Below, piece by piece: positions 9,401 through 16,385 of a stretch of DNA of 29,535 bases; position 1 is the first letter of the stretch; every line of letters starts with the position of its first letter. The notes under the pieces were generated by a model that saw only the letters and a program-made list of their open reading frames with translations, was not told the origin of the DNA and did not search any database. A program made the position numbers and the translations under genes. The stretch is from CAYHHI01 sp964356335 (GTDB lineage Bacteria > Arandabacterota > Arandabacteria > Arandabacterales > Arandabacteraceae), in the NCBI GenBank assembly GCA_964356335.1, contig CAYHHI010000043.1, forward strand, positions 1-29,535, given 5' to 3'.

Positions 9401-10887
9401 AGATGCCTTGTCTTTGCCTCGAGCATGAGCTCGCCCAGGAAAGAGGAGCCGTTGGCAAAGGCAGATTTTATTATCTCAGGGCCAAATGCGGTCGAAGCTC
9501 CGCCTCCCGTTACCCTCGGCGACGCGATGCAGCCTATTGCGCCACCCGATGGGGCAACAAGCAAGCGCTCCGCAAAGCAATCCACCCCCCCGTCGCCATA
9601 TGTTTGGGTCTTGTTGTCAAACCAGCCGTTGCCGCAGGAAATGGAGATGACTATTGGAAGCCTCGAGGGATTGTTCAGACTGGGTATATAAGAGCTCCTG
9701 AAAGCTCTCTCAGATGCAGCTCCCCAGTCCCACGTGTCGCCGTCACCGCTGTACAGAGCAAGGAGGAAACCTTTGTCGAGCGAGTCAACAACTGCCTGGC
9801 ACGCGATGCCATCGCCGGTGCCGGTCAAGGGATAATCGTATCTGTACCACCGTGACACGCTGAAATCACCAGGAACATAACCTTCAAGATCATCAAAGAG
9901 ATCCACATAGTCGGCCTTGGAAGCGAAGAAGCATCCTCCCATGAAAAGCAGGGACTTGGCCCAGGTATCGATCGGAACGGGCGTGTACGACGAGAGCTTG
10001 GCATAGTAGTTCATGAGCTCAGACCCGTTCCCTACGGGGATCCGGCCAAGCATCACATCTTCGAAATCATCCTCGCCGGCGACGCAAGCATAGTAGTGGT
10101 CGGAAGCTTCGTAGTCGCCACCGTAGCCATCATAGTCAACTACCATTCTGGTCACGTTGTCATCCTCGTAGGCGTCACCGAGAAGGACCACGAATCCAAG
10201 ATGCCCATCGCCAAAATGCTCTGCGCATCTGAGATCATAAAGACTCTTTATGAAATCCCGGATTGCGACGGGGCTCGTGGTCGAGATGTTGGCAACGTCT
10301 GTTATTGCAACATTGAGGCCCATCCTCATTGCCCAGAGCAGCGCAAGGGAATCGACGTACGGGCTCGTGAACAAGGTATGGCCGGAGATAAGAAGGACGT
10401 CAGGGCTTGCGTTTGCACAATCGCCGAGATTCTGACATCTCACAACAGTGCCCGGACCAGAGTGAACAGCAGGCGCAGGCGGCATGCCGTAACCTACAAG
10501 GGTTTCGTTGAGGGTTCTGGTCAAGGGCCCGGCATCCACGCACTGCTCGCCGCGAGGATCGACGAATCTGAGCTCAACTCCAATCTCTTCCTGTGGAGTA
10601 AGCTCCTCCGCCAGTTCGAACAAAGCGATCTTCTGATCTCTTACGTATGCAGTCTGAACGACACTTCCGCTGATCTGCCGGCCCCCATACTCTAGTTCGA
10701 GCTGTGCCTCGGCACACTCAGGAACAGGAAGCCAGAGGGTCTTGCCCTGAAGGTGCAGCTCAGCAGGAGGGACCATGAGCGTGACGCGCGCCTCCCCGCC
10801 TGAGTAGCCCAAACTGAAGGGGATAGCGATGAGTAGTCCCACCGCTATCCCCGTTAAGACGTCCCCGCGAATCCTGTATATATCCAC
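6478..10887 (-). CDS. Large secreted C25 (gingipain)-like protein with CARDB, FG-GAP, beta-helix and FlgD-like sorting domains
   Basis: This 1469-residue exported protein has a signal peptide (hydrophobic run from about residue 10), then a C25-peptidase-like region (about 160-535) with FVVLLGD, ISISCGNGWFD and a closing FNLFGDP. A CARDB Ig-like domain follows (about 529-639), then FG-GAP/VCBS-type repeats with DLDNDGE, DLNGDGT, DVDKDGV and DLDADGS calcium-like loops (about 644-1024), a right-handed beta-helix (about 1034-1354) and a FlgD/type-A sorting-like domain (YPNPF near 1386 to KVVLLR). The expected catalytic Cys is present (Cys418), but the Gly-His-Gly position reads Gly-Asp-Gly (Asp382), so proteolysis is doubtful. 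I chose GTG 10887 because GAGG lies 5 nt upstream; GTG 10920 would add 11 residues. It probably acts outside the cell or on its surface. Confidence 0.88.
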   Translation of the reverse strand: MDIYRIRGDVLTGIAVGLLIAIPFSLGYSGGEARVTLMVPPAELHLQGKTLWLPVPECAEAQLELEYGGRQISGSVVQTAYVRDQKIALFELAEELTPQEEIGVELRFVDPRGEQCVDAGPLTRTLNETLVGYGMPPAPAVHSGPGTVVRCQNLGDCANASPDVLLISGHTLFTSPYVDSLALLWAMRMGLNVAITDVANISTTSPVAIRDFIKSLYDLRCAEHFGDGHLGFVVLLGDAYEDDNVTRMVVDYDGYGGDYEASDHYYACVAGEDDFEDVMLGRIPVGNGSELMNYYAKLSSYTPVPIDTWAKSLLFMGGCFFASKADYVDLFDDLEGYVPGDFSVSRWYRYDYPLTGTGDGIACQAVVDSLDKGFLLALYSGDGDTWDWGAASERAFRSSYIPSLNNPSRLPIVISISCGNGWFDNKTQTYGDGGVDCFAERLLVAPSGGAIGCIASPRVTGGGASTAFGPEIIKSAFANGSSFLGELMLEAKTRHLMNLGSVSYVRQFNLFGDPCLNFILNQYAISLPDIVIRPYHVKVSPEFPTPGGSLSVTGVVWNASGVYIGAVDVGLYSGHPDSGGTLIDSQTLTEVYPWEQRTVTFSVGVLTPGDMKVTLVADPSSSLGEIDESNNSVEVAAYVYPCQDGFPIKVSDTVKGQVVADLDNDGEPEILVTSGASMAQAIDLSGSTLWERKDLGLAQWFEGVEPSAGDLNGDGTVECVIPIKSGVMVVEGATGITRWKNYTDYPCLSPVITDLDDDTSLEILLGTYSFTYSKIYAFDASGSRRWTYNMPGSGEKLTGMVICDAELDGKKEIVYSTDKGKLTCLTCETEPPTVAWTLTLSTQQVFSIVGGDLERDGSVEIVASHDSTMSIVDALNGGIKDQISVSPCLWSMSLGDVDKDGVLEILCGSSCGEIGEIDQGVMTLDHYVNGTPFRAPVLADLDADGSDEIIFAVEEGLIEIINLDGSDQVSPIPMKGSCVVTPIIDNIDSDANIEVVAGSIDSLLFVLDLATEGGMIEWSCAGGSAFRTGLHAQPLFGTISGNLTLSGRLDVVGDIQVPSGATLTLERCTDMRFIKDAVSPSGISPGRCEIIVDGGFVARGTHSGRIRLGPVQYPPVKNTWMGIVVKPGASASFTEAEISGAVTAIECQTQEVCISECTIKNSSIGVKVVSSDPLIDSNVFTSNDNGISASGGSPTIVNNKIMSSIYNGIILSSACNALLEANEISLTTQGNGMAVYSSTPVIRRGNRLQSSALCGIYLSNSSPSIDSCWIGYNGDCGLKVASGSAPVVSKTSIVSNRYGVGVYSNSNPVLGNIQTGQGGLNDIRQNTQYAIYNRTANRIKAQMNWWGGEPQPSMFYGQMDYSSWLTEPPAGVEDRPGETRLMQALYPNPFSQAVRLSLMVKPSDLPVTVSIYDVSGRLVKKMGSGYATGKVNLEWDGRDMFGNRAGSGTYFIAITSRSGAQSRKVVLLR

Positions 10888-11111
10888 CCGCACCTCTATA
10901 GAGACCTGCCGGCGAAGCACATCCCCGTTGTCTCATCCTAAGATGTCAAGTGCGGCTCCTGAAACTCTCCTTGCTCCTCGGTATTGCCCCTTCTTTCACC
11001 AGCCGCAACCGTCTCCGCTCACCACCACACTCCACGATGACGTGGTAATCTCCGCAGGCGGCTCACAAGTCATCTCTGCCGACAGGCCAGATCTCGAATA
11101 TCCCGCCGAAA
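10888..11111. other. Intergenic stretch upstream of the C25-like gene
   Basis: No convincing gene lies here. On the minus strand a TTGACA occurs (complement of 10944-10949), but no acceptable -10 follows at 16-18 nt, so I do not call a promoter. No hairpin with a T-run is visible to end the transcript of the preceding minus-strand gene, so read-through into the C25-like gene is possible. Confidence 0.4.
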
Positions 11112-11750
11112 CTACCTGAAGAGCGCCTTCACTGCTCCCCAGGTCGTCGCATCCGTGCCCATGCCACACTCTTCAAGATCGAGGTCCATATCGAACTGCA
11201 CGTTGTCCAGCAGATAGCTGGGATTCTCTGGCGGTACACCGCAGGCGCGGGTGAAATCGCCCGAATAGCTGCCGTCCCCGCAAAGTTCAGCGTAGAAACC
11301 GGTACCTTCGTGAATAATGATCACTGCACCCGAAAGACCATCGGAGCACTCTTCTGGATCCAAGATTCCATCCGCGTCCCAGTCCATCATCTGGAAGGTC
11401 ATGGTGCAAACGCCCTGCATTGTCCCAATGCCCGTGTGCGAAAGGTAGATCGGGCAATCAATGAACGTGCCGATCCAGGCAGGGAAGAAATCATCATAGA
11501 TGTAGTAGGTGTTGAAGATGTAATTCCATCTTGCAGCAGGATTTGTAACCGGAGGCCATCCAACGTCCGAAACGGTTATCGTCCAGGTCCCCGGGGCAAG
11601 AGGGCCGCCGTCGATAGCCCCGTCATAGATCACTGGACTTTCCAGCGCCATGTTGCCGGCACCCATACAGTGGAATGCATAATGCGTTGTGGCCCCTGCC
11701 ACGCCAGACAGCAGCATGATTGCCGCGAACCCCACAATAGCTTTCCTCAT
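11112..11750 (-). CDS. Small secreted protein with a calcium-like loop, paralogue of the upstream gene
   Basis: This 212-residue protein has a clear signal peptide (MRKAIVGFAAIMLLSGVAGA) and no family I recognise. The mature part is rich in aromatic residues and Gly. It holds a Cys-flanked segment with the loop DWDADGILDPEE (near residue 126), which resembles an EF-hand or thrombospondin-type-3 calcium loop. The extreme C-terminus is TWGAVKALFR. The gene upstream on the same strand encodes a protein alike in order: signal peptide, a W-P-P/D-x-x-N-P segment, a Tyr-rich stretch, GTF, the D-x-D-A-D-G-I-L-D loop and a WGxVK C-terminus. A GGGAGG precedes the ATG. The 101-nt gap to the upstream gene has no obvious promoter, so the pair is probably cotranscribed. 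Function is unknown. Confidence 0.8.
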   Translation of the reverse strand: MRKAIVGFAAIMLLSGVAGATTHYAFHCMGAGNMALESPVIYDGAIDGGPLAPGTWTITVSDVGWPPVTNPAARWNYIFNTYYIYDDFFPAWIGTFIDCPIYLSHTGIGTMQGVCTMTFQMMDWDADGILDPEECSDGLSGAVIIIHEGTGFYAELCGDGSYSGDFTRACGVPPENPSYLLDNVQFDMDLDLEECGMGTDATTWGAVKALFR

Positions 11751-11785
11751 TTCTCGAAACCTCCCTTTCGTATCAGTAAACCTCG

Positions 11786-11798
11786 CAGTTAGTAACTG
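11786..11798. repeat. 13-bp palindrome between the two paralogues
   Basis: CAGTTA, one base, then TAACTG form a perfect short inverted repeat 36 nt upstream of the ATG of the 212-residue gene. It could be a protein-binding site or chance. No T-run follows on either strand, so it is not a terminator. Confidence 0.3.
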
Positions 11799-11851
11799 TC
11801 TCTTTCCTTTGCATCCCCCCCTTCCTCAAGAAGGTGTTTGCCCAACTCCGT

Positions 11852-12508
11852 CTACTTGTAAAGCGACTTTACCCCACCCCATGATCCCGGCTCTGTGGCA
11901 ACCTCACATGTAGTCAGAGTCAGGTTACCCCAGCCATCGAGTACGTCGGCGCCAGGCGGATACGTAAACGTGAAGCCGTTGCTGTTGAGGGCACCAGTCC
12001 CTTTGGTGTAGTTCATCTCCCCCGTGCCCGCATCGGTACAGGCCCTCGATGTGACTCCATCCAGCGTGTTGGTCTCGCCAAACTTCTCCTCGATGACATC
12101 GAGTATGCCGTCGGCGTCCAAGTCTAAGATCGTGAAGTACGCCCTGATTTTTCCCTGGCATGTCCCGTTGTAACCTAGGGGAGCATTCGTTGTCGCCATC
12201 GAAAACGTCCCGTTGATATACCACCACCATCTCTCACTACCAGGTGTACTGTAGTAATGGTTCTTGAAATAGTTATCCCAGATGTAAGCGAACCTCACAT
12301 CAGGATTCGACGGGTCAGGCCAGTTGGTGTCTATCAACGTGAACTCCAGCGTGCCGTCAGCTCCACTTGTGAATATTCCGCTATACTGAGCAGGGTGGTT
12401 CAGGATAGTCCCTGTGACGCGGAAATTGAAGTTCCAGTCCGCACCCGGAGCAGCGGAGGCCAGCAGCATAACAGACAATGCGATAGCCGTACATAGTCCT
12501 CTCTTCAT
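11852..12508 (-). CDS. Small secreted protein with a calcium-like loop, paralogue of the downstream gene
   Basis: This 218-residue protein has a signal peptide (MKRGLCTAIALSVMLLASAAPGA, cut near Ala23) and a mature part predicted to be mostly beta. Landmarks shared with its neighbour are a TNWPDPSNPDVRF segment, an aromatic patch (RWWWYINGTF), the loop DLDADGILDVIEE and a C-terminus SWGGVKSLYK. No enzyme motif is visible. It is first in a probable two-gene transcript, with the promoter at 12596-12624. The loop may bind calcium, and the C-terminal motif may be a sorting or processing signal; both are inferences. Function is unknown. Confidence 0.8.
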   Translation of the reverse strand: MKRGLCTAIALSVMLLASAAPGADWNFNFRVTGTILNHPAQYSGIFTSGADGTLEFTLIDTNWPDPSNPDVRFAYIWDNYFKNHYYSTPGSERWWWYINGTFSMATTNAPLGYNGTCQGKIRAYFTILDLDADGILDVIEEKFGETNTLDGVTSRACTDAGTGEMNYTKGTGALNSNGFTFTYPPGADVLDGWGNLTLTTCEVATEPGSWGGVKSLYK

Positions 12509-12595
12509 AGGTCAACTCCTTGTCATCTAAACTCGCGCAGATATGCCGTTAGCAATCTATGGTTCCGACACCACCACCTTTCCAAGAGTAAGACC

Positions 12596-12619
12596 ATTTT
12601 AGCAGGTCCTGCCTAAAAT
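12596..12619. repeat. Imperfect inverted repeat over the spacer and -10 (possible operator)
   Basis: ATTTTAG-CAGG-T-CCTG-C-CTAAAAT: two 11-base arms around a single T, broken only by one extra C in the right arm. It covers the -10 and the whole promoter spacer, where a repressor would block polymerase. That role is inferred from position alone. Confidence 0.5.
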
Positions 12620-12624
12620 GTCAA
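12596..12624 (-). promoter_or_regulatory. Sigma-70-type promoter for the secreted-paralogue pair
   Basis: Read on the minus strand: TTGACA (complement of 12619-12624), 17 nt, then TAAAAT (complement of 12596-12601). This matches the consensus at 11 of 12 bases with ideal spacing. It predicts an untranslated leader of about 80 nt before the ATG at 12508. Confidence 0.75.
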
Positions 12625-12673
12625 GAAACTTCACGCGGCCGGGTGGAATGAGAGGGGACATCGTGACTTATGA

Positions 12674-12702
12674 TTGACGAGTCGGCAAAACCTTCGTAGT
12701 AT
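12674..12702 (+). promoter_or_regulatory. Probable promoter of the PorV/PorQ-like gene
   Basis: TTGACG (12674-12679), a 17-nt spacer, then TAGTAT (12697-12702). Transcription would start near 12709, which argues against the ATG at 12712 and for a start further downstream. Confidence 0.5.
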
Positions 12703-12759
12703 TGGACTGAGATGCGACTGGAGCATCGGGACTTTCGTGCTGAAGCAAAGAGGGCATCG

Positions 12760-13749
12760 ATGAGGTCAGGAGAGATGAGGTCAAGAGAGATGATGCTTAG
12801 AGGGGCGTTCTGCCTGGGCATCATGATGCTCCTCGTGGCGGTGCCATCACCGGGGAGGCCTGCCACTTTCTCTGCACTCAATATCGATTTTCTTGGCCGG
12901 GGTGGCAGTCCGCAGGGTCTGGTCGCGAGGCCAGGCGGGCCTGATAACCTGTTCTGGAATCCCTCGGGCCTCGCGTACGCGGCATCCCCGTCGGGCCTGG
13001 TCTTTGCCGGCTACATGGATTACCTGGTAGGAATGAGGGGTGGCACCGCCGGCTATCTCGGCTCAGGCGGCGCCCGGTTGGGATATGGTTCGTATATCTC
13101 GTATCTATCAAGCGGATCGATTCCGGTGACTACCTGGGACGATCCTATCGGCGGGCGCGGGGGGACATTTACATACGGGGAATTTGTGGCAGGTGTCGCA
13201 TGCGGTGGAGAGGTGCGTCCGCATTTAAGCCTGGGAGGGGCGCTCAAGTTGGCACGAGAGACCATGGAGAACGTCACGGCCACGGGCGTCTTTGCGGATC
13301 TCGGCGGCACGCTGAGCCTGCACCGAGGGCAAGCACGCGACGACGGACTCAAGGCATACGTTAGTATCGTTGGAAGGAACATCGGGCTGCGGACCTGGGA
13401 GACGAAGGATGCGAAGGCACCTTCCAATGCGGAGATCGGGCTTGCGGTCGCGGCACCCGGCGGCCGCGCCTCAGCAGGCCTGGCTTTCTACCTCGGCAGG
13501 CATGGCCAGCGCGAAGCGCGCTTAGGTATGTCGGCGCTGCTGTCGGATGAGTTCGAGGTGAGACTCGGTTGGAGAAAACGTGTGGGCACAGCCTCCGACG
13601 GCGCGTTTGATTTCCCGTGGCAGCGAGGCCTCATCGCTGGGTTCGGCGTATCCCTCGGCAAGTTCTGGATTGACTATACTTACGAAGATGCAAGCCCGCT
13701 TGACGCCATCCACAGGTTTGGGCTGAGAGCAAGCCTGAAGCCAGGTTGA
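12760..13749 (+). CDS. PorV/PorQ-type outer-membrane beta-barrel protein
   Basis: The signal peptide has its hydrophobic core at GAFCLGIMMLLVAV. After it come a LGRGGSPQGLVARPGG segment and LFWNPSGLAYA, the 'xxWNPAGLA' signature of the PorV/PorQ (UPF0164, FadL-like) barrel family. The rest is alternating beta-strand with small loops, ending in a short amphipathic strand (HRFGLRASLKPG). In Bacteroidetes, PorV shuttles type IX cargo at the outer membrane, but many PorV/PorQ relatives occur in candidate phyla with no proven role. Several in-frame ATGs exist (12712, 12760, 12775, 12790). I chose 12760 (329 residues) because GAGGG lies 5 nt upstream and the predicted transcript begins near 12709. 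Neighbouring genes encode proteins with sorting-like C-termini, which is suggestive of a link. Confidence 0.75.
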   Translation: MRSGEMRSREMMLRGAFCLGIMMLLVAVPSPGRPATFSALNIDFLGRGGSPQGLVARPGGPDNLFWNPSGLAYAASPSGLVFAGYMDYLVGMRGGTAGYLGSGGARLGYGSYISYLSSGSIPVTTWDDPIGGRGGTFTYGEFVAGVACGGEVRPHLSLGGALKLARETMENVTATGVFADLGGTLSLHRGQARDDGLKAYVSIVGRNIGLRTWETKDAKAPSNAEIGLAVAAPGGRASAGLAFYLGRHGQREARLGMSALLSDEFEVRLGWRKRVGTASDGAFDFPWQRGLIAGFGVSLGKFWIDYTYEDASPLDAIHRFGLRASLKPG

Positions 13750-13779
13750 ACCCGCCTGCCTGGATCCGCTTGATTGAAA

Positions 13780-13808
13780 TTGACATACCTTTGCTTGTGT
13801 AATATAAT
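13780..13808 (+). promoter_or_regulatory. Perfect-consensus sigma-70 promoter
   Basis: TTGACA (13780-13785), exactly 17 nt, then TATAAT (13803-13808): a 12 of 12 match with ideal spacing. Transcription should start near 13815, giving a leader of about 89 nt for the 759-residue secreted protein. Confidence 0.88.
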
Positions 13809-13826
13809 GGAATGCGATGAAATATC

Positions 13827-13889
13827 CTTACCGTCTTACCGCTTTCACCGGGGAAACGTAAGGGTCTTGGAGTGAGGGTTTCATGCCCT
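13827..13889 (+). promoter_or_regulatory. Leader with small hairpins before the 759-residue protein
   Basis: The leader holds a direct repeat of CTTACCG (13827-13833 and 13835-13841). A nested hairpin pairs CTTAC (13835-13839) with GTAAG (13858-13862) and inside it TTTC with GAAA. A weaker AGGG/CCCT hairpin lies at 13875-13889. A GAGGGG ribosome site follows. It matches no riboswitch consensus I know. Confidence 0.35.
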
Positions 13890-13903
13890 AGAGGGGGGAT
13901 AAG

Positions 13904-16183
13904 ATGAGAAGCTGGAAATCAGGACTCGGCTTGAGTTTGGGCCTTTTGCTTTTGCCCGTTTGGGCTTTGGCGCTCACCTATACGACCCCAGTCACCACCG
14001 ACGGTATTGTAGAAAGCTCTGCACCAGTGTTGGGAGGAACCACATGGGAGACCGACGAGCTTATGGCCAACGACGGCGGCACGAGTCTCTATTTCACGTG
14101 GGATGCTGGAACAGTCTTCTGTGCCATCACCGGAACCTATGCTAACCAGGAGGACAACAAGTACGATTGGTTCATCGCTTTTGACACCGACATGATCCCG
14201 GGTTCGGGTGCGACTTCCGACGGGTACAACCAGGTCACTTTCTCAGGCACCTATCTGCCGGAGTACATCTACTGTTTTGCCCACGGCATGGGCTCGTATG
14301 AAAGCAGTGCGTGGACCGGAACAGGTTGGACGTGGCGCAGCTGGTCAAGCGCGTGTAGCTATGGTGGCTGGAGCGGGAACCTGACGTCCGAGATCTGCAT
14401 CCCGGACAGCATGATCGGCACTCCCGACAGCATGGCCGTCTGTTCGTGGATCTCAGATGAAAACGGCACCCAGATCTATGCTTCCTTCCCGACTGCGAAT
14501 CCGATCGGCGTCACACTTCAGCCGATGACCTACTTCTGGGTCGCGACCAGCCTGGGGCAGAACGTTGCTCCCAATACGCTTCCTGTCAAACCGACACCGC
14601 CTTCTGCCATGGTTGACAACGAGCGGAGTTATGCTTTCACATGCACCGTAATGGCGGATATAACTCCGGGTAATTGCGGCGGAACCACCTCCATGACTTT
14701 CTATTACACAACCAACGGCAGCACCCCCACGGCTTCCAGCAGCTTCGTTGTGGGAATATACGATACATGCCGCACGGGTGCCGACACCACCGATACTTTC
14801 TATGCGGTTATCCCGGCTCCGGATGATTCTACGGTGAAGTGGATCGCCAAGGGAACCGCCTCGAACGCTCTTGTGGATTGGAGCGATGCCGTCCAGACGT
14901 TCGTCCAGGGCGGGACAGCGTGGGTCGGAAATGCAGGCTCTACTCCGACTGACTGCACAGTATGGGCGGAGATCTTCGAGGGCGATGGCGGCAAGACCAC
15001 ATGGATGAAGTTCAAGTACACGACCGACGGCAGCGACCCGAGAACCAGTGGTACCGCCACGACTGTCAGCGGGACCTTCGACAGCAAGCTGGGCAACAAT
15101 GACAAGTATTATAAGGTGCTTTCCGGGCCTTCCATTGGGCAGACCGTCACCTGGTACGCCTACGGCAAAGACATGCACAATAACACGGCCCAGACCGACG
15201 CCTTCTTCACCTTCATCCAGGGTGATACCGCGCGGATTTACAATCTCCAATGCCTGCCGGATTCCAATTATGTCCAGGGCGAAGTTGCGCCGAAGGGCCA
15301 GGGAGCGGGCATGAGATTCATCTGGACCACCGACGGGAGCGACCCCACATCAAGCGGCACGGCGCATACGGCAAGCGGCTTCTGGGTGGCCGACACCGAT
15401 TCGACGGGCATGTTCGCTGCATACCTCACTGCCACAACGGGGGACACCATAAAGTGGTATGTTCACGCCTGGGGAGGCAACAACGCTTATAACGACAGCG
15501 ATGTCCAGACATGTGTGGCCGGCACCACGAGCGGGCCTGTCCTCTGTAACCTTACGTGTGTTCCGGAGAGCCTCCTTGTGAGGGCTTCGATCTCCCCGAG
15601 GGGTTTTGGCGCGGAGATAGACTTCATAGCCACGCATGACGGGAGCGATCCCAAGACAAGCCAGAATGTCTGCACCATACGTGGCACCTTCCTGAGGGAT
15701 GAAGATACGCCTGGCGGAGATTGCAGTGTCCCCGTTGGCACCTTCTATGCGGAGCTCTTTGCTAACCTGGGTGATACCATCAAGTGGTATGTTCACGGGT
15801 GGTATCAACCTGACAATAAGTACAACGGTCTGTTCGGCGACAGCCCCGTCTATACCTGTGTGGCAGGTATGACCAGAGCGGGGGTTCTACCGAAGGATGC
15901 TGGACCCATCGTTCGAGCGGTCTCCAACACGCCTAACCCGTTTGGAGCATCCACCGATATCAAGTTCAACCTTTCCAAGGCGTCCAGGGTAACCATACTC
16001 GTGTACGACATACGTGGTAGGGTGATTAGCCAGGTGTTTGACGGCATGGTCGCTGAGGGCGAGCATGCAGTGGCTTGGAACGGCAAGACCAGGACCGGCG
16101 AAGATGTGCCTTCAGGCATCTACTTTTACAGGTTCAAGGCAGGCGATTACGAGGTTACCAAGAAGGCTGTGATCGTGAAGTGA
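13904..16183 (+). CDS. Secreted protein with four tandem beta-domains and a FlgD/type-A sorting-like C-terminus
   Basis: This 759-residue protein has a signal peptide (core LGLSLGLLLLPVWALA). An N-terminal domain of about 200 residues follows, rich in Trp, Tyr and Gly. Next come four related modules of about 100-115 residues (roughly 235-336, 337-439, 440-539 and 540-655). Three share TTDGSDPxTSGTA-like or HDGSDPKTS segments and two end in GDTIKWYVHxW; the first is the most diverged. The last 90 residues (NTPNPFGAS... to VTKKAVIVK) are a FlgD-like/type-A sorting domain with the usual VYDIRGR and GIYFYRF strands. The protein is probably displayed or shed. A perfect promoter, a strong GAGGGG ribosome site and a dedicated terminator suggest high expression. 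I recognise no enzymatic motif; a surface-layer or adhesin-like role is only a guess. Confidence 0.85.
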   Translation: MRSWKSGLGLSLGLLLLPVWALALTYTTPVTTDGIVESSAPVLGGTTWETDELMANDGGTSLYFTWDAGTVFCAITGTYANQEDNKYDWFIAFDTDMIPGSGATSDGYNQVTFSGTYLPEYIYCFAHGMGSYESSAWTGTGWTWRSWSSACSYGGWSGNLTSEICIPDSMIGTPDSMAVCSWISDENGTQIYASFPTANPIGVTLQPMTYFWVATSLGQNVAPNTLPVKPTPPSAMVDNERSYAFTCTVMADITPGNCGGTTSMTFYYTTNGSTPTASSSFVVGIYDTCRTGADTTDTFYAVIPAPDDSTVKWIAKGTASNALVDWSDAVQTFVQGGTAWVGNAGSTPTDCTVWAEIFEGDGGKTTWMKFKYTTDGSDPRTSGTATTVSGTFDSKLGNNDKYYKVLSGPSIGQTVTWYAYGKDMHNNTAQTDAFFTFIQGDTARIYNLQCLPDSNYVQGEVAPKGQGAGMRFIWTTDGSDPTSSGTAHTASGFWVADTDSTGMFAAYLTATTGDTIKWYVHAWGGNNAYNDSDVQTCVAGTTSGPVLCNLTCVPESLLVRASISPRGFGAEIDFIATHDGSDPKTSQNVCTIRGTFLRDEDTPGGDCSVPVGTFYAELFANLGDTIKWYVHGWYQPDNKYNGLFGDSPVYTCVAGMTRAGVLPKDAGPIVRAVSNTPNPFGASTDIKFNLSKASRVTILVYDIRGRVISQVFDGMVAEGEHAVAWNGKTRTGEDVPSGIYFYRFKAGDYEVTKKAVIVK

Positions 16184-16200
16184 GCACGGCCTGGCAACTG

Positions 16201-16238
16201 ACCCCCGCTCTCCGGATGAGGGCGGGGGTTTTGTTTTT
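16201..16238 (+). terminator. Strong intrinsic terminator after the 759-residue gene
   Basis: A 12-bp stem (ACCCCCGC-T-CTC pairing with GAG-G-GCGGGGGT, with one T-G wobble) closes a 5-nt loop and runs straight into TTTTGTTTTT. It begins 17 nt after the stop codon. Confidence 0.92.
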
Positions 16239-16373
16239 GCTCCAGCGTCGAGGGTCGCGCCTTTGGGATCGCAGGGTGGCTGGGCTGCGATGCATTGTCG
16301 CCGGTCGTCTTGAAACGCCCACTTCCTTTTCGATCACTGTGGATATAATATGATGTAAAGCGTTGGCGGCACC

Positions 16374-16380
16374 AGGAGGT
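16374..16380 (+). promoter_or_regulatory. Perfect ribosome-binding site that decides the mntP start
   Basis: AGGAGGT is fully complementary to the 16S rRNA 3' end. Six nt after its AGGAGG core lies ACG (16386-16388), in frame with mntP. No ATG, GTG or TTG exists in that frame between the upstream stop (TAA, 16356-16358) and ATG 16482. The site therefore points to initiation at ACG. Confidence 0.8.
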
Positions 16381-16385
16381 CTCGA

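Noticed and set aside
10096..10695. A 199-codon open frame on the plus strand
   Set aside because: It is antisense to the C25-like domain, which has clear motifs on the minus strand.
10921..10949. Minus-strand promoter with TTGACA for the C25-like gene
   Set aside because: The -35 is perfect but the bases at the -10 position read GGGGAT, so support is too weak.
14453..15250. A 265-codon open frame on the minus strand
   Set aside because: It is antisense to the repeat protein and mirrors its repeats; no independent signal peptide or ribosome site.
16240..16385. Manganese (yybP-ykoY) riboswitch upstream of mntP
   Set aside because: Such switches are common before mntP, but I could not recognise the conserved loops or paired helices here.
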